A stretch of 33,583 nucleotides of DNA from Minisyncoccota bacterium. Its GTDB lineage: Bacteria; Verrucomicrobiota; Lentisphaeria; Oligosphaerales; MVZH01. Location of the stretch: NCBI GenBank assembly GCA_021734725.1, contig JAIPIM010000002.1, positions 1-33,583 of the forward strand, read 5' to 3'. The notes beneath the pieces are model-generated. The model had not been told where the DNA came from. It saw only the letters and a program-made list of their open reading frames with translations, and searched no databases. Both the position numbers and the translations under genes were made by a program. Positions 8,675 through 16,070 of the stretch are shown here, in pieces; position 1 is the stretch's first letter; every line of letters begins with the position of its first letter.

Positions 8675-9338
8675 TGTCGATACTGCCGTCTTTCAGATGA
8701 ATTTCTCGTTGCGTGGCCTTGGCCACGGAATCCTCGTGGGTTACCATGACGATGGTGGCGCCCGTGTGCCAGAGCTCGAGCAACAGTTTAAGGATGGCGC
8801 CTCCCGTTTTGGAATCCAGGTTGCCGGTGGGTTCATCGGCGAGGATCAGGACTGGTGCATTGGCGAGGGAGCGCGCAATGGCCACGCGCTGACGCTCGCC
8901 GCCGGAAAGTTCGGTTGGTTTGTGTCCAAGCCTGTGCCCCAGGCCCACGCGCTCGGCCAGTTCCCGCGCCTTTTCACGCCGCTGTGCCGCCGGAAGACCG
9001 ACATAGAAAAGGGGCATTTCAATATTTCCGAGGACCGTCAGGCGGGGAACGAGATGAAACGATTGAAAGATGAACCCGATTTTATCGCGGCGTACGTCGG
9101 ACAGCGCGTCATCGTGCAGCGTGGACACATCCTGTCCCGCCAGGACATACCGGCCCGAAGATGGCGTGTCCAGACAGCCCAGTAGATTCAGCAGAGTAGA
9201 CTTTCCTGAGCCGGAGGGGCCCGTGATGGCGACGTATTCACCCTGGGCCACCGAGAAGGACACCCCGCGGAGTGCCGGGACCGGAACTTCGCCCAAGTCA
9301 TACGTCTTGATCAGATCGTGGACATCAATGATGTTCAT
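8658..9338 (-). CDS. MacB/LolD-type ABC transporter ATPase
   Basis: A 226-residue cytoplasmic ATPase of the MacB/LolD/FtsE group. It carries Walker A 'GPSGSGKST' (residues 40-48), a Q-loop in 'IGFIFQSFHLVPRLTV', the signature 'LSGGERQRVAIARSLAN', Walker B 'LILADEPTGNLDS' and the H-loop 'VTHE'. The 'DEPTGNLDS' form is typical for this transporter group. It begins 2 bp after the adaptor gene stop and overlaps the permease gene by 17 bp, so the two are surely co-translated partners. It supplies mechanical energy to the permease. Confidence 0.95.
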   Translation of the reverse strand: MNIIDVHDLIKTYDLGEVPVPALRGVSFSVAQGEYVAITGPSGSGKSTLLNLLGCLDTPSSGRYVLAGQDVSTLHDDALSDVRRDKIGFIFQSFHLVPRLTVLGNIEMPLFYVGLPAAQRREKARELAERVGLGHRLGHKPTELSGGERQRVAIARSLANAPVLILADEPTGNLDSKTGGAILKLLLELWHTGATIVMVTHEDSVAKATQREIHLKDGSIDSDTYH

Positions 9339-9340
9339 GG

Positions 9341-10990
9341 TTAGGATCGTTCTGTCTGGTCGGCCGGTGCCGATGAATCCTCCGCAGGCGTGTCCAAGGC
9401 ATCGGACGGAGCGCTTTCCGTCCAGGAGGGATTCACTATGACGCGGTCGCCGGCCTTCAGCCCTTGAGTAATGGCGGCGAATCGGTCGTCGAAACCCGCC
9501 AGTTGCACCGGGCGCTCCTCAGTGCCGGAAGGGGTTTGTAGAAAGCACAGGCGCTCCTGACCCCGGCCCACCACCGCCTGTACGGGCACATACAAGGTGT
9601 CCATCATTTCACGAATTGTGATCGCTGTCCGGCAGGACATGCCCGGCTTCAAGCTGGGATGGCTGCCGTCGATGGCGATAACGCACGTGTAGACCTGGAC
9701 ATCTTGCAACCAGTGTTGCGGATCGGGCAGGGACGCGACTTCTTGCACGGTCCCCTTGAGGCGAAGATCGGGATATGCGTCCACGGTGATGACCGCCGAT
9801 TGACCGGGTTCGACCTTTTGCACGGTAGTCTCATGCAGTTTCACTTCCGCGATCATCGTCTTTAAATCCGGAAGGTGAATGATTTCTTCCCGTTCGCGAA
9901 CGGACGTACCCTCCTCAATGGGGTTGCGGCTGCGTCGCCAGTAGTTGGTACTTGACGCGTAGACGACAAGCCCCGGCTGTGTGGCTTTGATTACGCAGTT
10001 TTCGATCTGGCGGCCCAGGTCAGCCAGTTGTTCCTTCTCCAGATTGTACGTTGCCTCCGCGGATTTAAGCTTTGCGGATGCCTGAGCTTCTTCGCTCTTG
10101 GCCCGTGCCCTGACCCGGTCCAATTCCCGTCGTGCCTCCTCCACGTCCGCATGCCGGGACTCCGCTTGTTTGGGTAGCTGGTATCTGAGGAACAGCTTCA
10201 GATCCATGTTGGCCTGTTGCAACTCTGCTTCCTTTCGCTTCAGTGCGAGCTGGTCCGCGGTGACTTCATTGCGGGTGACGTACTTATTTCCGAACAACTT
10301 TTCCGTCCATGTTACTCGGTCTTTTGCGCGTTGCACCTCTTCTTCCGCCAGGCTCACGTTACTCTGCAGTTCAGTCTTTGTTTTCAGTGCCGTTCCCCCC
10401 AGATGTTCCAGAGCTCCCAGTTTTTGAAACGCAGTTTCCTCGGCGATTGTTCCCGCGAGGTTTTCCCCCAGATATTGCTGCAATTCCAGGTGAGCAAATT
10501 TCAACGCCAGCTCGGCCGATTTGATATCGCTCTCGTTTTGTTTTTGCTGGATCTCGAAATCTTCGCGGGCACGTGTATAGGCAGCGGATGCATTTTGGTA
10601 GCTTATCTCCTGTTTCGTGTAGCGTTCTTTCAACGCGGACGAGTCCAATTCAACCAGCACTTTTTCGCTCGCGACATCTTCCGGTGTGATAACGGTCCCC
10701 TCCGGAACGAGGTAGATGATGGTATTGTTTCCCTGAACGCGACTGCGTATGCGCACCACTGTTTCGGCCTGCAGCGTTCCGCCCTCGTCGACCGTAATTT
10801 TCAGGTCTCCACGCTTGACCTCCCACAGTTCAGCGTCGCTGACCGTGGCGTTAGTGTTGTCATTGTGCGTCAACGTCCACACGGCAGCGGCGCTGAGTAA
10901 TGCGATGCAGAGTACGATTGCCGCTCCCATCCAGACACGGCGTGAAATTGCGGCGTGCGTCTTTTGTGCTGGTCCTTGTTTTGCCTGCAT
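9341..10990 (-). CDS. HlyD/MacA-type periplasmic adaptor with long coiled-coil hairpin
   Basis: A 549-residue membrane-fusion protein linking the inner-membrane ABC transporter to the TolC-like channel. It has an N-terminal anchor (about residues 19-41), a first half of a lipoyl/barrel-sandwich domain ('VDEGGTLQAETVVRIRSRVQG'), a long helical hairpin (about 110-330), the second lipoyl half ('CVIKATQPGLVVYAS'), and beta-barrel and membrane-proximal domains ('AEVKLHETTVQKVEPGQSA', 'LKPGMSCRTAITI', 'LKAGDRVIVNPS'). It is distinctly longer than E. coli MacA (about 370 residues), mostly because of the hairpin region. The start has AAGGA 7 bases upstream. A short disordered tail rich in Ala/Asp/Ser ends the protein. 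Confidence 0.92.
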   Translation of the reverse strand: MQAKQGPAQKTHAAISRRVWMGAAIVLCIALLSAAAVWTLTHNDNTNATVSDAELWEVKRGDLKITVDEGGTLQAETVVRIRSRVQGNNTIIYLVPEGTVITPEDVASEKVLVELDSSALKERYTKQEISYQNASAAYTRAREDFEIQQKQNESDIKSAELALKFAHLELQQYLGENLAGTIAEETAFQKLGALEHLGGTALKTKTELQSNVSLAEEEVQRAKDRVTWTEKLFGNKYVTRNEVTADQLALKRKEAELQQANMDLKLFLRYQLPKQAESRHADVEEARRELDRVRARAKSEEAQASAKLKSAEATYNLEKEQLADLGRQIENCVIKATQPGLVVYASSTNYWRRSRNPIEEGTSVREREEIIHLPDLKTMIAEVKLHETTVQKVEPGQSAVITVDAYPDLRLKGTVQEVASLPDPQHWLQDVQVYTCVIAIDGSHPSLKPGMSCRTAITIREMMDTLYVPVQAVVGRGQERLCFLQTPSGTEERPVQLAGFDDRFAAITQGLKAGDRVIVNPSWTESAPSDALDTPAEDSSAPADQTERS

Positions 10991-11119
10991 AGTTTAATCC
11001 TTGTCACTCGTTCCGATTGATGGTTATACGCATTCTGCTTCCCCAGGTGTCTGTCTCGAAGTTTTCTGTCACACTCTTCGTTATTATGTGTTCATAGGTT
11101 TTCCCGCGGGCGTGATGGA

Positions 11120-12754
11120 TCACTCGCCTTGAAACTCACCGTTCGAGAATGTCAGTGATTCAGTATCCCGCCACAGACTGAGAAGTTGTGTGCGATAATC
11201 GACAAGCCGGGCAGTCAGTTGGTTCCTTGCTTGCAGTAACGCTTCCTGGGCTTCGAGGAGATCGCGCATCTCTGCCCGTCCAGCTTCAATAAGCATTGTG
11301 ATGCTTTCAACGCGTTGCCCCGCCAGGTCAACGCTCTGTTGCTGGATCCGATAACTGGACCGGGCTTCTCTCAGCCGTCGCCAGTCTTCACGAATCTGTT
11401 GCACGACTTGGTCTTGTAAGAGGTCATGATTGCGCGTCTGTCTGTCGTATTGGATGAGAGCTCTGCGGTAACTGTTGCGTTCGGCAAGCCGGTCGAACGG
11501 CAAGTCTGCTTCAATTCCCGCGCTGTAACGGCGGTCTTCGTCACTGAATTTCAGAAGGGTTGTTTCCGGTTGCGTTCCCGTGGCTGCCGCCAGTACGACG
11601 TCCAAGTCCGGGCGCAGGTTATTGGCCGCGACATTGACCTTTCGTTGCGCATCGTTTACTCGGTCCGCGGCGGTCATCAGGTCCAGGCGCTTCTGCCGTG
11701 CGGCACGCGCGGCTTCTTCGGGATTGCCGGTTAGGGTCGTTAAGCCCAGTTGCGCCAGGCGTTCGAGTTCCGTCCGGTCCGGTGTCAGGGGCTGGTTCAC
11801 AGGGACCCCCACGGTGATTTTGAAACTGTCGATCAGCGTTTCGTACTGCTGTTGGGCGCGCAGCCACCGGTCGCGTGCCCGGAGTTCATCCTGACGCGCC
11901 TGATCCACCTGCATACCCTGAAGGCGGCCGGCTTCGAAGAGCATTTCGGCTCGTTCGCGCGCGGTTGTGAGGTTATCCAGATTCATTTTTTCATTGGCGA
12001 TAACATCCCGTTGCTGCAGTATGCGGTAGAAATCGGTGGCCACATCAACGTATAAGCGTCTGCGGAAGCGCACAAAAGAGCGCATTTGATAGATTGTATT
12101 GCGTTCGGCCTGGGTCAGTTCTTCCTGCGCGATGTCGGCACCCGCGCCGCGCAGCAATGGCTGACGTAGCGTCATGGCGATCAACGAGCCGGCGTTTTCC
12201 CGTGGGTCTCCGCTGAGGAATCGGATAAAATCCGAGCTCAGGGATACGCCGAGATTGGCACCGGTGGCGAGCGCCCAGTCCAGTCCGAAGTCACTGTCGG
12301 CACTGACGGTACGTTCGCCATCGTCGTAGGCCCACAGTGCGCCAAGGATCCCTTGATAGCGGGGTGACCACAGATGTCGTTCCAGAGTCAAGGCCAGAGC
12401 TTCGAGATAGACGTCCTCACGTTGCGCCTGGAAGTCGCGACTGTGAGCGGCGGCCAGTTGAACGGCGTCGGCGAGTGTAAGGTTGGTTAACAGATCCGGG
12501 CGTTCCTTCAGGAACTCCGACAGAGATTGCTCTTGTTCCGATACGATGCGAAAAGCCGCGGCCATGCCCGGGACGTCGGCAGCCTTATCCGCCAGTATAC
12601 CGTAAACCTGCCGATCCGCGCGTTCCGCGTAGTGTGTAGATGTACAGCCAGCAATCATGCAGGCAGCGGTTACGGTGCTGATCATGGCGGCGATTGTATA
12701 CTTCCTATGGCGGCGATGCATGTTGCTTTTTGAATCGTAATGGGGGTGTTGCAT
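11120..12754 (-). CDS. TolC-like outer-membrane efflux lipoprotein
   Basis: A 544-residue outer-membrane efflux protein (OEP/TolC family). The N-terminus has a signal sequence with lipobox 'IAGC' (Cys at residue 37), so it is probably lipidated like OprM/CusC. Two OEP repeats follow: the first contains 'LTLADAVQLAAAHSRDFQAQREDVYLEALALTLER' (shown here split by memory of family layout, residues about 91-125) and the second 'RAARQKRLDLMTAADRVNDAQR' region (about 340-365) with the usual long helices. It forms the trimeric outer-membrane exit duct for the downstream transporter. It begins 4 bp after the TetR gene stop. A 129-bp gap separates it from the adaptor gene, with no terminator visible. 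An internal ATG at residue 12 is an alternative start. Confidence 0.92.
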   Translation of the reverse strand: MQHPHYDSKSNMHRRHRKYTIAAMISTVTAACMIAGCTSTHYAERADRQVYGILADKAADVPGMAAAFRIVSEQEQSLSEFLKERPDLLTNLTLADAVQLAAAHSRDFQAQREDVYLEALALTLERHLWSPRYQGILGALWAYDDGERTVSADSDFGLDWALATGANLGVSLSSDFIRFLSGDPRENAGSLIAMTLRQPLLRGAGADIAQEELTQAERNTIYQMRSFVRFRRRLYVDVATDFYRILQQRDVIANEKMNLDNLTTARERAEMLFEAGRLQGMQVDQARQDELRARDRWLRAQQQYETLIDSFKITVGVPVNQPLTPDRTELERLAQLGLTTLTGNPEEAARAARQKRLDLMTAADRVNDAQRKVNVAANNLRPDLDVVLAAATGTQPETTLLKFSDEDRRYSAGIEADLPFDRLAERNSYRRALIQYDRQTRNHDLLQDQVVQQIREDWRRLREARSSYRIQQQSVDLAGQRVESITMLIEAGRAEMRDLLEAQEALLQARNQLTARLVDYRTQLLSLWRDTESLTFSNGEFQGE

Positions 12755-12758
12755 GGTC

Positions 12759-13346
12759 TTATTGATTCCGTATTCCGCTGAGGAAAAGGCTCAGCAATTC
12801 GTCTGTGGACACAGGGGGGGTGCCCTCGCGCTCTTCCACCGCCACGCCTTCCCGGACAACGCTCATGAAGATGCGTGCCGCTGCTTCAGGGGGGAGGGTT
12901 GCTCGGAAACGCCCGTCAACGATTCCCTCTCGAATGGCCGCGGCGATCGGCTCGAGGATGCGGTGCTTGCGTGCGCGGAACTCGGCGCGCCAGTTGCCTG
13001 TCCGCATCATGCGACGTGCATCGCCGCCGTAAAGGGGGCGAAAAACTCCGCGTCGGTGCCGGAAAAATTGCTCCAATGCTTGCGCGGCGGCCTTGAGTTT
13101 CTCTTCGTGAGTGCCGGGATCCTGGGTCGTGCGGCTCAGTGTTTCGTACAGTGTGTCCAGTCCGGCCAGTAACACATGAGCATAGAGGTCTTCCTTACTC
13201 TGGAAGAAGCGGTAGATAGTTCCCTTGCCGACCTTTGCTTTGATGCGAATGTCTTCCAGCGTCACTTGGTCGAAACGCCTGCTGACGAACAATTCCTCGG
13301 CACTGTTAAGGATGATTTGGCGCTTGTCTTTCTTTGGCACGATCAC
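12759..13346 (-). CDS. TetR/AcrR-family transcriptional repressor of the efflux operon
   Basis: A 195-residue TetR-family regulator. The N-terminal helix-turn-helix domain spans about residues 8-58 ('ILNSAEELFVSRRFDQVTLEDI', then 'AKVGKGTIYRFFQSKEDLYAHVL'), the canonical TetR_N pattern. The remaining 135 residues form the ligand-binding/dimerisation region, which diverges as usual. It is the first gene of the operon and lies 4 bp before the TolC-like gene. The start is a GTG at 13346. A perfect 16-bp palindrome over its own promoter start suggests it represses itself and the four transport genes until an effector binds. The effector is unknown but is probably a substrate of the pump. Confidence 0.93.
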   Translation of the reverse strand: MIVPKKDKRQIILNSAEELFVSRRFDQVTLEDIRIKAKVGKGTIYRFFQSKEDLYAHVLLAGLDTLYETLSRTTQDPGTHEEKLKAAAQALEQFFRHRRGVFRPLYGGDARRMMRTGNWRAEFRARKHRILEPIAAAIREGIVDGRFRATLPPEAAARIFMSVVREGVAVEEREGTPPVSTDELLSLFLSGIRNQ

Positions 13347-13364
13347 GTCTCCGGTGCTTTACAA

Positions 13365-13380
13365 AACTGACTGGTCAGTT
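13365..13380. promoter_or_regulatory. Probable TetR operator palindrome
   Basis: AACTGAC-TG-GTCAGTT is a perfect 7-2-7 inverted repeat 18 bp upstream of the regulator start. It lies immediately downstream of the -10 box, across the expected transcription start. Size, symmetry and position are those of a TetR-family self-operator. Confidence 0.8.
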
Positions 13381-13383
13381 CTG

Positions 13384-13411
13384 AATCTACCCCGACAAAG
13401 GTGCCTGTCAA
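13384..13411 (-). promoter_or_regulatory. Sigma70-like promoter of the efflux operon
   Basis: On the minus strand a consensus TTGACA (13406-13411) is followed after 16 bp by TAGATT (13384-13389). The predicted start, near 13377, falls inside the palindromic operator, so repressor binding would block initiation. Confidence 0.75.
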
Positions 13412-13661
13412 TGTGTGTCAGGAAGTTTTTCACGGGCATCGGAAGCAGGAGCGGGGTCTCCGGTCTGAACACGTACTCGGACCTGAACCTTGCGCACTGG
13501 CATGCAACACGTTGGTTGGCGTGCTTGTCCTATTCAGGAGACCGCATGGATTCCCTGGGTCCGAATGCTATTGTAAAGCAGCGGCACGGAGTCGCTTCAA
13601 GATGCCATGTCAGGGGCAAGAGAACGACGACATTTCAAGACCATACCGAGGAGGTATTTTT
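13412..13661 (+). other. Leader region of the radical SAM gene
   Basis: This 250-bp stretch must hold the promoter of the plus-strand radical SAM gene. I see no convincing -35/-10 pair. I also looked for cobalamin-riboswitch features, because the product binds B12, and found no B12-box-like sequence. An in-frame extension of the coding frame back to 13401 is not protein-like. Confidence 0.3.
13648..13654 (+). promoter_or_regulatory. Ribosome binding site fixing the radical SAM start
   Basis: GAGGAGG lies 7 bases before the ATG at 13662. It selects this start over the frame that opens 87 codons earlier. Confidence 0.75.
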
Positions 13662-15263
13662 ATGTCAACGCCAAACCTTACATTGAAGGAGCGCAAGCGT
13701 CGCCGCTTCCGTCTGGTGATTCCAGCGTTTCCCACGTTCAATATTTATTCGTCCTTTGCGAAACGGATGACGGCTTTGGGACCTATATGTATCGGCACCA
13801 TGGCAAATAAACTCGCGCGCTGGGACGTCGAGATAATTGACGAAAACAATTACGGCAAGCGTGGTCTGCGAGACGATCAGGGGCATCCGGATCACGAAGG
13901 ATTGCAGGCTTCTCGTCCAGCGGACGTGGTGGGATTTTACGGGGGGCTTACCAGTACCGTGCCGCGGCTGTATGAACTGGCCAAGCGCTACAAGGCACTG
14001 GGCGTCGTGACGCTTGGCGGGGGTCAGCATTTTGTCGAGGATAATATCCGAGAAGGATTGTCCGAAGGCTTGGATTACATTATCCTGGGTGAGGGCGAAT
14101 ACACGATAAGTGAATTTCTTGAGGCATGTGACCGGGGGGCTTCCGTTGACGCGATTAAGGGATTGGCTTTTCTTGAGGCTGGTCAGGTTGTGACAACGCC
14201 TTCCCGGGAACCCATTACCGATTTTGAGGCCCTTCCCATTCCCGACTTCGGATTGTTGCGCAATGCCAAACTCAAGTATTACCCGGTATCGTGGGCGCGG
14301 GGGTGCGGTATGGACTGCGAGTTCTGCACTGTTAAAGGCAAGATGCGAAGTTGCGGTCCGGAGCGTGTTATGGCGCAGATAAGCAGTTTGGTGGAGCGGT
14401 ATCACGCCAAGAACTTCTTCGTTGTCGACGATTTTTTTGGGCCGAACCGAAAAGAGGCCATGAGTCTGTGCCGGATGCTCAAGGACTACAGCGCACGGAC
14501 GGGCGTCAAATTACGTATCATGGTCCAGATACGCCTTGAAAAAGCTAAGGACGTAGAATTATTACGTGCCATGCGCGCGGCGGGTGTGAATGGTGTGGCC
14601 ATTGGCATAGAATCGCCCATTCCCCAGGATTTGGAGGCCATGAATAAGAAGCTGAAGCCGGATCAAATGGTCAACTGGGTGCGGACATTTCGGCGGGAAG
14701 GTTTCTTTGTGCACGGCATGTTTATCTTTGGATATCCGCGACAGCCCGGCAGCGAATGTGAGATGAGCATAGAAGAGCGAACGCGACATTTCCGTCGTTT
14801 TATCCGGAAATCACATCTGGATACGGTTCAGGTACTGCTTCCCGTTCCTTTGCCCGGAACCGAACTCACGCGACGGCTGGAGGCCGACGGACGCATCTTC
14901 GACCGTGATGTCGTCGGTTGGGAATATTACGACGGCAATTTCCCTTTGTTCGTGCCGGACCCCCCCCTGACAGCCGAACAGCTGCACTGGGGAGTGCAGA
15001 AGATCATGAGCCGGTTTTACCGGTTTAAGTACATGTTATTCACCGCGCTCAACGTGCTCTGGTTCCCGTCTATCGTCCTTTGGTTTCATCGTTTGCGCGG
15101 CGGCTGGCGCAGCTGGTATCGCGTGTGGCGCAACCATCTCGTACGCTTCGGGGGATGGGTTGTCCTGCGGCGCTGGAAATCCGCCTATAAGCAAGGCACG
15201 TTTGAAGAAAAGCTGAAGGTGGCTGAACAAAGGCTCGGCCGCGAGTCGCGCCCCGCGGATTGA
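13662..15263 (+). CDS. B12-binding-domain radical SAM protein
   Basis: A 533-residue protein of the cobalamin-binding radical SAM class (BchE-like layout). About residues 15-150 form a Rossmann-like B12-binding domain ('GPICIGTMANKLARWDVEIID', 'VVTLGGGQHFVED', 'YIILGEGEYTISEFLEA'). The radical SAM core follows, with the 4Fe-4S motif C215-x3-C219-x2-C222 in 'WARGCGMDCEFC' and later 'GVNGVAIGIESP' and 'GMFIFGYPRQPGSE'. The last ~90 residues contain an aromatic/hydrophobic stretch ('YMLFTALNVLWFPSIVLWF') and a Trp/Arg-rich tail, suggesting membrane association. Such enzymes methylate or rearrange unactivated carbons in lipids, pigments or natural products; the substrate cannot be assigned. It is divergent from the TetR-controlled efflux operon. 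Confidence 0.92.
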   Translation: MSTPNLTLKERKRRRFRLVIPAFPTFNIYSSFAKRMTALGPICIGTMANKLARWDVEIIDENNYGKRGLRDDQGHPDHEGLQASRPADVVGFYGGLTSTVPRLYELAKRYKALGVVTLGGGQHFVEDNIREGLSEGLDYIILGEGEYTISEFLEACDRGASVDAIKGLAFLEAGQVVTTPSREPITDFEALPIPDFGLLRNAKLKYYPVSWARGCGMDCEFCTVKGKMRSCGPERVMAQISSLVERYHAKNFFVVDDFFGPNRKEAMSLCRMLKDYSARTGVKLRIMVQIRLEKAKDVELLRAMRAAGVNGVAIGIESPIPQDLEAMNKKLKPDQMVNWVRTFRREGFFVHGMFIFGYPRQPGSECEMSIEERTRHFRRFIRKSHLDTVQVLLPVPLPGTELTRRLEADGRIFDRDVVGWEYYDGNFPLFVPDPPLTAEQLHWGVQKIMSRFYRFKYMLFTALNVLWFPSIVLWFHRLRGGWRSWYRVWRNHLVRFGGWVVLRRWKSAYKQGTFEEKLKVAEQRLGRESRPAD

Positions 15264-15438
15264 GGAATTCCGGTGGTCGCGTAAGCAGGGGGGCGAAGGG
15301 AGAATTGTTTCATTCTCAGTCATTCAAATGCCCAAAGTAGCTCGGATGGTCCCCAGCCGAGATGGCTCACGGTGCGGGCCGCCCCGTGCCACTGTTCGAG
15401 AAAGGCACTCCATTCATCAAATGAAACAGCCCTGGGGC

Positions 15439-15447
15439 GAAGGAGAT
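15439..15447 (+). promoter_or_regulatory. Ribosome binding site fixing the repeat-protein start
   Basis: GAAGGAGAT lies 5 bases before the ATG at 15453, and the resulting protein begins with a signal peptide. The frame open from 15372 would add 27 unlikely residues. Confidence 0.7.
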
Positions 15448-15452
15448 CGGAT

Positions 15453-16031
15453 ATGACATTGGTCAGAGCTCAATCAAAGTGGTTAACAGTGAAGGTTGTA
15501 CTCGTGGCTTGCGCGTGCTGCATGAATCTGCCTGTCCAAGCGGGGCCACCCGAGTCAACCTTGCGAACGTATAAGCGCACCGATTGGTTGGACAAAGCAC
15601 GGGAAGCCACGCCTCTTCGGCAATCGTCGGCGCCGGTTGACTCCACATTGACGCCTTACAAGCGGACAGACTGGCTGGAGAAGGCTAAAGAATCGGCACC
15701 CACTGAATTTTCGTCATCCCCCATGGAATCCACCCTGAAAACGCGTCGGCCGTCCACTTGGGGCCTTGAGCGCCTGCGGGAGAAAGCGGATGCCGTCCCT
15801 AAGCGGGATCGATCGACGTTAGAAAGTCGTCGTGCTCCCAGGCCGAGGGGGCGACACAAGTACCTTCTTGAGCAATACGAACAGCGCATTGAGCGCTATC
15901 GTAAAATGCAACACGCCATGAAGGAAGCCGGGCACACCCACATGGTTCAGTACCTTGAAGAATCCATTCAGCGCGAAACGGAGTACTTTGAGAAGAAGCT
16001 CAGACGCCTCGGTATTGAGCATTCCGAATAA
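15453..16031 (+). CDS. Exported small protein with 29-residue KRTDWL repeats, unknown function
   Basis: A 192-residue protein that I do not recognise. Residues 1-30 form a signal peptide ('VKVVLVACACCMNLPVQAG'). Then come three tandem units beginning at residues 34, 63 and 92, an exact 29-residue period, of the form (E/D)STL-x2-(Y)KRTDWL-(D/E)KA(R/K)E followed by a Ser/Pro spacer. The third is degenerate ('ESTLKTRRPSTWGLERL'), and a fourth fragment 'STLESR' follows at 121. The C-terminus (about 133-190) is a charged, probably helical or coiled-coil region ('EQYEQRIERYRKMQHAMKEAG'). It lies about 40 bp before a transglutaminase-like gene in the same direction, so it may be a partner or substrate of that protein. 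The Lys-rich repeats would suit cross-linking, but that is inference only. Confidence 0.75.
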   Translation: MTLVRAQSKWLTVKVVLVACACCMNLPVQAGPPESTLRTYKRTDWLDKAREATPLRQSSAPVDSTLTPYKRTDWLEKAKESAPTEFSSSPMESTLKTRRPSTWGLERLREKADAVPKRDRSTLESRRAPRPRGRHKYLLEQYEQRIERYRKMQHAMKEAGHTHMVQYLEESIQRETEYFEKKLRRLGIEHSE

Positions 16032-16070
16032 ACGAAATCCTCCCAGCAAGACAGGTAAGCGGTGACCACA

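Noticed and set aside
8550..9185. Plus-strand open frame over the ATPase gene
   Set aside because: It is antisense to a gene with perfect Walker and signature motifs.
10217..10900. Plus-strand open frame over the adaptor gene
   Set aside because: It is antisense to the coiled-coil part of the adaptor. Its Phe/Leu/Gln-rich translation is an artefact of that composition.
13412..13661. Possible cobalamin riboswitch before the B12-radical SAM gene
   Set aside because: No B12-box-like sequence or convincing pairing pattern was found in the leader.
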